Source: CAZNPW01 sp964575185 (lineage in GTDB: Bacteria > Pseudomonadota > Alphaproteobacteria > Rhodobacterales > Rhodobacteraceae). From it: DNA of 63,769 bases. Made by a program: the position numbers and the translations under genes. The notes under the pieces were generated by a model that was not told the DNA's origin, made no database searches, and saw only the letters and a list, made by a program, of their open reading frames with translations. Positions 58,803-63,769 of the stretch are shown one piece after another (positions within the stretch are counted from its first letter, which is position 1; each line of letters opens with the position of its first letter). The DNA lies in NCBI GenBank assembly GCA_964575185.1, contig CAZNPW010000011.1:1-63769 (forward strand), given 5' to 3'.

Positions 58803-59600
58803 GTGCAGGACACCATCGTCGCGGGTCTGCTGGGCCTGCTCGAGGGGCTGACCGAGTTCATCCCCGTCTCGTCGACGGCGCACATCCTTCTGGCCGGGTA
58901 TTTCCTCGGGTTCGAGTCCGCGGGCAAGACCTTCGAGGTGGTGATCCAGCTCGGCGCCATCGCGGCGATCCTGACGGTCTATTTCTGGCGGTTGTGGCGC
59001 GTGGTCAGCACCGTGCATACCGATCCCGCCGCGCTGCGCTTCGTGGTCGCGGTGCTGATCGCCTTCCTGCCCGCCGTCGTGGTCGGTCTGGCCGCACGCG
59101 ACTTCATCAAGACGGTGCTGTTCGAATCGCCCGCCCTGATCGCCTGGATGCTGATCCTGGGCGGGGTGGTGCTGCTGCTCGTCGATCGCTTCCCGCCCGC
59201 CGCGCGGCACGACGACGCCATGGCGCTGCCGCTGGGCACCGCGCTGAAGATCGGGCTTTTCCAGGTGCTGGCGATGGTGCCGGGGGTCAGCCGGTCGGGG
59301 GCTACCATCGTCGGCGCGATGCTGATGGGCGTGTCGAAGCGCGCCGCGGCGGAGTTCTCGTTCTTCCTGGCGATGCCGACGATGCTCGGCGCCTTCACGC
59401 TGGATCTGGCGCAGAACTGGCGGCTGCTCGATGCCGACGCCTGGGTGCAGATCGGCGTCGGCACGGCGGCGGCCTTCCTCAGCGCGCTGGTCGTGGTGCG
59501 CTGGCTGCTCGATTACGTGGCGCGCCACGGGTTCGCGCTGTTCGGCTGGTGGCGAATCGCCGTGGGCACGGCGGTGCTGGCGGCGCTCGGGTGGGGATAG
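58803..59600 (+). CDS. uppP: Undecaprenyl-diphosphatase
   Basis: 265-residue inner-membrane BacA-type enzyme that dephosphorylates undecaprenyl diphosphate for reuse in peptidoglycan and surface-glycan synthesis. Both family signatures are present: GLLEGLTEFIPVSSTAHILL and MVPGVSRSGATIVGAMLMGV, containing the catalytic glutamate and arginine. About eight hydrophobic segments. I choose GTG 58803, two bases after the NDUFA9-like stop, because QDTIVAGLLGLLEG is the normal N-terminus. The ribosome site is weak, so translation may depend on the upstream gene. Confidence 0.95.
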   Translation: MQDTIVAGLLGLLEGLTEFIPVSSTAHILLAGYFLGFESAGKTFEVVIQLGAIAAILTVYFWRLWRVVSTVHTDPAALRFVVAVLIAFLPAVVVGLAARDFIKTVLFESPALIAWMLILGGVVLLLVDRFPPAARHDDAMALPLGTALKIGLFQVLAMVPGVSRSGATIVGAMLMGVSKRAAAEFSFFLAMPTMLGAFTLDLAQNWRLLDADAWVQIGVGTAAAFLSALVVVRWLLDYVARHGFALFGWWRIAVGTAVLAALGWG

Positions 59601-59632
59601 GTCAGCAAACGTGACCTTGTTTTCCCGCAGGT

Positions 59633-59648
59633 TGGGCAATATTGCCCA
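59633..59648. promoter_or_regulatory. 16-bp palindrome upstream of gltD
   Basis: TGGGCAATATTGCCCA is a perfect palindrome in the 143-base region between uppP and gltD, about 95 bases before the gltD start. It lies within longer arms GTCAGCA (59601-59607) and TGCTGAC (59684-59690). The position and symmetry suggest an operator or a dimer-binding site for control of glutamate synthase; I do not know the regulator. Confidence 0.5.
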
Positions 59649-59743
59649 TCCTGCCCGCATCTATTTCCTGAACAGGTAACGTCTGCTGACTTTTATCGGT
59701 GACGCGGTGGCGGTATGACGCGGGGGGAGTGCGGGGGGGCGTT

Positions 59744-61180
59744 TTGGCCAGGCAAGTCATGCTGAAGTTCGTCTCGCGCGGGAAGGAATCGCCCGAGAAG
59801 CGCCCGCCCGATTTGCGCGCCCAGGATTTCCACGAGATTTACCATGAGTACGCCGCCGGGAAGGCCGCCGAGCAGTCGGGCCGGTGCAGCCAGTGCGGCG
59901 TGCCCTACTGCCAGTCGCACTGCCCGTTGCACAACAACATCCCCGACTGGCTGAAGCTGACCGCCGAGGGCCGCCTGCAGGAGGCCTACGAGGTCGCCCA
60001 AGCGACCAACACCTTCCCCGAGATCTGCGGCCGCATCTGCCCGCAGGACCGGCTGTGCGAGGGCAATTGCGTCATCGAGCAGGCGGGCCACGGCACCGTC
60101 ACCATCGGCGCGGTGGAGAAGTACATCACCGACACCGCCTGGGAGATGGGCTGGGTGCAGCCGATCCGCCCGGCGGTCGAACGCGGCGAGAGCGTGGGGA
60201 TCATCGGCGCGGGGCCCGCGGGGCTGGCGGCGGCGGATGCGCTGCGGCGGCGCGGCGTGCAGGTCACGGTCTACGACCGCCACGACCGTCCGGGCGGGCT
60301 GCTGACCTATGGCATCCCGGGCTTCAAGCTGGAAAAGCCCGTGGTGATGCAGCGGATCGACCAGCTGGCCGCGGGGGGCGTGCGCTTCGTGACCGACTGC
60401 GCGGTGGGCGAGACGGTCAGCTTCGCCGCCGTCCGCGGGCAACACGATGCGGTGCTGATCGCCACCGGCGTCTACAAGGCGCGCGACATGGCCGCCCCGG
60501 GGCGCGGGACGACGGGCATCGTCGCGGCGCTCGACTACCTGACCGCGAGCAACCGCAAGTCCTTCGGCGACGAGGTGCCGACCTTCGACGACGGCACGCT
60601 GGACGCCGCGGGCCGGCGCGTCGTGGTGATCGGCGGCGGCGACACGGCGATGGACTGCGTGCGCACCGCGGTGCGGCAGGGCGCGCTGTCGGTGCGCTGC
60701 CTGTATCGCCGCGACCGGGCCAACATGCCGGGATCGCAGCGCGAGGTCGCCAATGCCGAGGAGGAGGGCGTGGAGTTCGTCTGGCTCTCCGCCCCCAAGG
60801 GGTTCACGGGCGGCACCGCGGTCGAGGGCGTGGTGGTGAGCCGGATGCGCCTCGGCGCGCCCGACGCCACCGGGCGGCAGGTGCCCGAGGTGATCGAGGG
60901 CGCGGACTACGTGGAGCCCGCCGATCTCGTCATCATGGCGCTGGGGTTCGAGCCCGAGCCGCTGCCCGCGCTGTGGGGCGTGCCGGAGCTGGCGGTGACG
61001 CGCTGGGGCACCGTCAAGGCCGACTTCCGCACCCATGCGACCAGCCTGCCCGGCGTCTATGCCGCGGGCGACATCGTGCGCGGCGCGAGCCTGGTGGTCT
61101 GGGCGATCCGCGACGGACGCGAGGCGGCCGACGCGATCCTGGCCTGGCTGGCGCAGCCGACGGTGGTGGCGGCGGAATGA
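59744..61180 (+). CDS. gltD: Glutamate synthase, small (beta) subunit
   Basis: 478-residue FAD/iron-sulfur subunit that brings electrons from NADPH to the large subunit. The N-terminal cysteine cluster GRCSQCGVPYCQSHCPLHNN and ICGRICPQDRLCEGNC bind two 4Fe-4S centres; the FAD motif is VGIIGAGPAGLAAADALRRR and the NADPH motif RVVVIGGGDTAMDCVRTAV. I start at TTG 59744, which has GGGGGGG just upstream and gives MARQVMLKFV; ATG 59759 is the alternative. gltB follows after two intervening genes in the same direction. Confidence 0.95.
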   Translation: MARQVMLKFVSRGKESPEKRPPDLRAQDFHEIYHEYAAGKAAEQSGRCSQCGVPYCQSHCPLHNNIPDWLKLTAEGRLQEAYEVAQATNTFPEICGRICPQDRLCEGNCVIEQAGHGTVTIGAVEKYITDTAWEMGWVQPIRPAVERGESVGIIGAGPAGLAAADALRRRGVQVTVYDRHDRPGGLLTYGIPGFKLEKPVVMQRIDQLAAGGVRFVTDCAVGETVSFAAVRGQHDAVLIATGVYKARDMAAPGRGTTGIVAALDYLTASNRKSFGDEVPTFDDGTLDAAGRRVVVIGGGDTAMDCVRTAVRQGALSVRCLYRRDRANMPGSQREVANAEEEGVEFVWLSAPKGFTGGTAVEGVVVSRMRLGAPDATGRQVPEVIEGADYVEPADLVIMALGFEPEPLPALWGVPELAVTRWGTVKADFRTHATSLPGVYAAGDIVRGASLVVWAIRDGREAADAILAWLAQPTVVAAE

Positions 61181-61240
61181 TGCGTGTCGTCAGCGACATG
61201 CGGGGCGTCCTTCACGCTGTTGCGGGAACCGGGGCCGGGT

Positions 61241-61284
61241 GTCTTCCGGACGTCTTCCGAACGTCTTCCTTTCGTCTTCCCTCC
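61241..61284 (+). repeat. Four 11-bp GTCTTCC units
   Basis: GTCTTCC begins at 61241, 61252, 61263 and 61274, an exact 11-bp period, with four variable bases per unit. It lies in the 136-base gap between gltD and the secreted-protein gene, ending about 30 bases before that start. The period and the GTCT start match the array at 1871-1903 on the other strand. Confidence 0.75.
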
Positions 61285-61316
61285 GGCTACATCCGCGGGG
61301 ACAGGAGGTTGCAGAC

Positions 61317-62027
61317 ATGACAACACGCTTGACCCTTTTCGCCGTCGCGCTCGCGGCCGCCATCCCCCTGCCCGCCGGGGCGGCGACCTTCACGCCCCCG
61401 GCAGGCTGCACCCTGACGATGACGGTGCAGTCGCGGCAGTGCCGGGTGTCGAACCACTATACCTGCGCGCAGGATGCGCCCGGGGACAAGTGGCGCACCG
61501 ATTTCGACCAGGAGGGCGCGTTCTTCACCTCGCGGATCGACAACGAGACGCAGTGGATGGAGAGCTTCGACCTCGGCCAGCCGACGGTGCGCCAGACGCT
61601 GGACCCGAACCCGCGCGATCCGGCGAGCTTCTCGAACCTGCTGGCGACGGGGCGCGACGACTTCGTCTTCGACCTGAGCCGCGACAACGGCAACGACACC
61701 ACCGTCACCGGCTATGACCGCCTGACCGGCAACACCTTCGTCATCGACGGCATCCTGCTGCAGCAGACCGAGTTCGACTTCACCGAGACCGACCGGATGG
61801 GCAACGTGGTGCGCCGGTCGCGCGGCAACGAATACATCAACCCCGACTGGCGGATGTTCTTCGCGGGTCCGTCGGAGTGGGACGCGGGCGACGGGCAGTG
61901 GCTGCCGATGGACGGAAGCCCCTTGCAGTTCATCTTCCCGGGCGAGCCGGGCTTCGGCGCGACCCAGCCGCTGTTCGAGTGCGACGACGTGCTGAGCGGC
62001 CTTGCGGTGCGCCGCGATGCCGGCTGA
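61317..62027 (+). CDS. Exported protein of unknown function
   Basis: 236-residue protein with a signal peptide (MTTRLTLFAVALAAAIPLPA, cut near AGAA). An AGGAGG ribosome site lies eight bases before the ATG. The mature part has four or more cysteines, early (AGCTLTMTVQSRQCRVSNHY, YTCAQ) and one near the end (LFECDDVLSG), probably forming disulfides, and beta-rich stretches with many aspartates (DDFVFDLSRDNGNDTTVTGY). I do not recognise a family. It overlaps the DUF4328 gene by 11 bases and lies between gltD and gltB, so it may be co-expressed with them. Confidence 0.78.
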   Translation: MTTRLTLFAVALAAAIPLPAGAATFTPPAGCTLTMTVQSRQCRVSNHYTCAQDAPGDKWRTDFDQEGAFFTSRIDNETQWMESFDLGQPTVRQTLDPNPRDPASFSNLLATGRDDFVFDLSRDNGNDTTVTGYDRLTGNTFVIDGILLQQTEFDFTETDRMGNVVRRSRGNEYINPDWRMFFAGPSEWDAGDGQWLPMDGSPLQFIFPGEPGFGATQPLFECDDVLSGLAVRRDAG

Positions 62028-62658
62028 GCTGCCGCGCCGGATCGGCTGGCGGACGCGGCTCGTGCGCTGGATGATCCTGCTGTGCATCCTGGCGCTGGGG
62101 CTTGCCGTCTTTCTGATCCTGCGGGCCAAGGGGGCGGAGGCGGGGCTCGTGCTGCCGACGGCGGAGGAGGAGGTCACGGCGGGGCTGGCGATCTGGCTGG
62201 GGCTGCAGGGGGCGCTGTTCGTGGCGGTGCTGGTCTGGATGCACGCGGCGGTGGCGAATGCCGATGCCCTTGCCCCCGACCCGCGGCGCATCGGGCCGTG
62301 GATGGCGGTCGTCTGGTGGTTCGTGCCGCTGTTCAACCTGTTCCAGCCGGTGCGGGTGATGAGCCAGACCTGGAACAGCAGCGTCGACAAGGCACCCGAC
62401 ATCGACGGCGCGGCTGCCGCCCCCGTGGCCGGCTGGTGGCTGCTCTGCGCGGTCGGCGCGGCCTGGCTGCCGCTGTCGCTGTCGGCGATGCGCGCCGACC
62501 CGACGCTCGAGGCGATCTATGCCCATGCCGTCAGCGTCGGGGGCGCGCTGGTGTTCTGGGTGGGGGGCATGGGGTGCCTTGCCTCCTGCGTGAAGACGGT
62601 GTCCCGGGCGCAGCGCGCCGAGCGTGCCGATGCCGCCCCCGTTGCCCAGCCTGCGTAA
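62017..62658 (+). CDS. DUF4328-type membrane protein
   Basis: 213-residue protein with four hydrophobic segments: MILLCILALGLAVFLILRA, AIWLGLQGALFVAVLVWMHA, WWLLCAVGAAWLPLSLSAM and AVSVGGALVFWVGGMGCLAS. The block RRIGPWMAVVWWFVPLFNLF followed by QPVRVMSQTW is the DUF4328 signature. Start ATG 62017 lies inside the end of the exported-protein gene (11-base overlap). gltB starts 12 bases after its stop with its own AAAGGAG. Function unknown; inner-membrane location predicted. Confidence 0.82.
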   Translation: MPAELPRRIGWRTRLVRWMILLCILALGLAVFLILRAKGAEAGLVLPTAEEEVTAGLAIWLGLQGALFVAVLVWMHAAVANADALAPDPRRIGPWMAVVWWFVPLFNLFQPVRVMSQTWNSSVDKAPDIDGAAAAPVAGWWLLCAVGAAWLPLSLSAMRADPTLEAIYAHAVSVGGALVFWVGGMGCLASCVKTVSRAQRAERADAAPVAQPA

Positions 62659-62670
62659 AGGAGTTGCGCG

Positions 62671-63769
62671 ATGACCTTCGATGACGCCTGGGTTGCCGCC
62701 GAGGACGCGAAGCGGTCCTTCATGGACGCCCGGTCGCTTTACAGGACGGAGGACGAGCATTCGTCTTGCGGCGTCGGGCTGGTGGTGGCGATCAACGGCA
62801 AGCCCTCGCGCCGCGTGGTGCAGCACGGGATCGACGCGCTGAAGGCGGTGTGGCACCGGGGCGCGGTCGATGCCGACGGCAAGACGGGCGACGGCGCTGG
62901 AATCCACGTGCAGCTGCCGCTTGCGTTCTTCCACGACCAGATCCGGCGGACGGGGCACGAGCCCGATGCGAAGAAGATGGTCGCGGTGGGCCAGGTGTTC
63001 CTGCCGCGCAACGACTTCGGCGCGCAGGAGCGGTGCCGGACGATCGTGGAGACCGAAGTGCTGCGGATGGGGCATTACATCTACGGCTGGCGGCATGTGC
63101 CGGTGGATGTGAGTGTGCTGGGCGACAAGGCCAACGCGACGCGGCCCGAGATCGAGCAGATCCTGATCCGCTGCGAGAAGCCGCAGGACGCGGAGGCCTT
63201 CGAGCGCGAGCTCTACATCATCCGGCGGCGGATCGAGAAGGCGGTGATCGCGGCGCAGATCACCGGGATGTACGTCTGTTCGCTGTCCTGCCGGAGCATC
63301 ATCTACAAGGGGATGATGCTGGCCGAGCAGGTCGCGGTCTTCTACCCCGACCTGATGGACGACCGGTTCGAGAGCGCCTTCGCGATCTATCACCAGCGCT
63401 ATTCGACCAACACCTTCCCGCAGTGGTGGCTGGCGCAGCCGTTCCGCATGCTCGCGCACAACGGCGAGATCAACACGCTGAAGGGCAACGTGAACTGGAT
63501 GCGGAGTCATGAAATCCGCATGGCGTCCAACAACTTCGGCGAGGCGGCGGAGGACATCAAGCCGATCATCCCGTCGGGGACGAGCGATTCGGGCGCGCTG
63601 GACGCGGTGTTCGAGGTGCTGGTGCGGTCGGGGCGGTCGGCGCCGATGGCCAAGACGATGCTGGTGCCCGAGGCGTGGAGCAAGGCCACGACGGACATGC
63701 CGCAGGCCTGGGCCGACATGTATGCCTATTGCAACGCGGTGATGGAGCCGTGGGACGGGCCCGCGGCGC
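62671..63769 (+). CDS. gltB: Glutamate synthase, large (alpha) subunit, 5' part
   Basis: The first 366 codons of the large subunit; the gene runs past the window end (about 1,500 residues expected). Residues 1-32 form a propeptide, and Cys33 in DEHSSCGVGLVVAI is the N-terminal nucleophile of the class II glutaminase after cleavage. HRGAVDADGKTGDGAGIHVQ and QRYSTNTFPQWWLAQPFRML with AHNGEINTLKGNVNWM are the glutaminase blocks. AAAGGAG precedes the ATG. It takes glutamine amide nitrogen to 2-oxoglutarate, with electrons from GltD. Confidence 0.96.
   Translation, partial: MTFDDAWVAAEDAKRSFMDARSLYRTEDEHSSCGVGLVVAINGKPSRRVVQHGIDALKAVWHRGAVDADGKTGDGAGIHVQLPLAFFHDQIRRTGHEPDAKKMVAVGQVFLPRNDFGAQERCRTIVETEVLRMGHYIYGWRHVPVDVSVLGDKANATRPEIEQILIRCEKPQDAEAFERELYIIRRRIEKAVIAAQITGMYVCSLSCRSIIYKGMMLAEQVAVFYPDLMDDRFESAFAIYHQRYSTNTFPQWWLAQPFRMLAHNGEINTLKGNVNWMRSHEIRMASNNFGEAAEDIKPIIPSGTSDSGALDAVFEVLVRSGRSAPMAKTMLVPEAWSKATTDMPQAWADMYAYCNAVMEPWDGPAA

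Noticed and set aside
1..63769. tRNA, rRNA, CRISPR arrays and insertion sequences
   Set aside because: No tRNA-like TTC-loop cloverleaf, no rRNA-like stretch, no spaced identical repeats of CRISPR type, and no transposase or integrase motifs were seen.

Overview
The window is a high-GC, gene-dense alphaproteobacterial chromosome segment. It most likely comes from a member of the Rhodobacteraceae (Rhodobacter/Paracoccus relatives). The reasons are the gene content (TamA/TamB pair, DMGDH-type flavoprotein, tandem def / def-like / fmt, a stand-alone Hint-fold protein, complex-I NDUFA9-like dehydrogenase), the frequent ATGA/TGATG translational overlaps, and short GC-rich interspersed intergenic elements. 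No rRNA, tRNA, CRISPR array, phage or insertion sequence was recognised. The sequence contains one 10-base run of N (56992-57001).

Layout. 1-1.8 kb: 3' end of a P-II gene and amtB, closed by a strong intrinsic terminator. 1.9-9.2 kb: mostly minus-strand housekeeping and accessory genes (aminotransferase, sseA, smpB, a Hint-fold protein, a DHA2 transporter, a proline-racemase-family protein, dapA). 9.3-15.8 kb: plus strand, a lytic transglycosylase, a BMP-type nucleoside-like ABC importer without its ATPase, and an FAD oxidoreductase. 15.8-20.1 kb: minus strand, a small membrane protein, a dimethylglycine/sarcosine dehydrogenase-like flavoprotein and a divergent alkaline phosphatase. 20.2-28.6 kb: rnhA, a TRIC-family protein, TetR, GlsB, the def / def-like / fmt operon, a MalY/PatB lyase, cobD, and a receiver-PP2C protein beside an Hpt protein. 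28.7-38.3 kb: sugar catabolism, with an inositol-dehydrogenase-like gene, an aldo/keto reductase bracketed by inverted repeats, and a xylFHGBA operon divergent from its ROK repressor.

38.4-46.3 kb: tamA-tamB (outer-membrane protein assembly), a PfkB kinase and an FAD oxidoreductase. 46.3-57.4 kb: a surface/secretion region with a type I ABC exporter and adaptor plus an unknown third protein, two tandem SapC-like proteins, a methyltransferase, two large GT2 glycosyltransferases and an RTX protein. It resembles, in content, the SapCDEF-type S-layer export loci and is the best candidate here for an under-described system. 57.8-63.8 kb: an NDUFA9-like protein, uppP, and gltD separated from the 5' part of gltB by two small genes of unknown function.

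The most notable sequence-level observations are enzyme-family members with substituted catalytic residues: a deformylase paralogue, an alkaline phosphatase without its zinc histidines, a proline racemase homologue with Ser/Thr in place of both cysteines, and a Hint protein without its cysteine. Others are exact 99-residue internal repeats in TamB, 11-bp-period intergenic repeats, and a palindromic element duplicated at the assembly gap inside the RTX gene. All functional statements come from reading motifs and known families; no database search was run.
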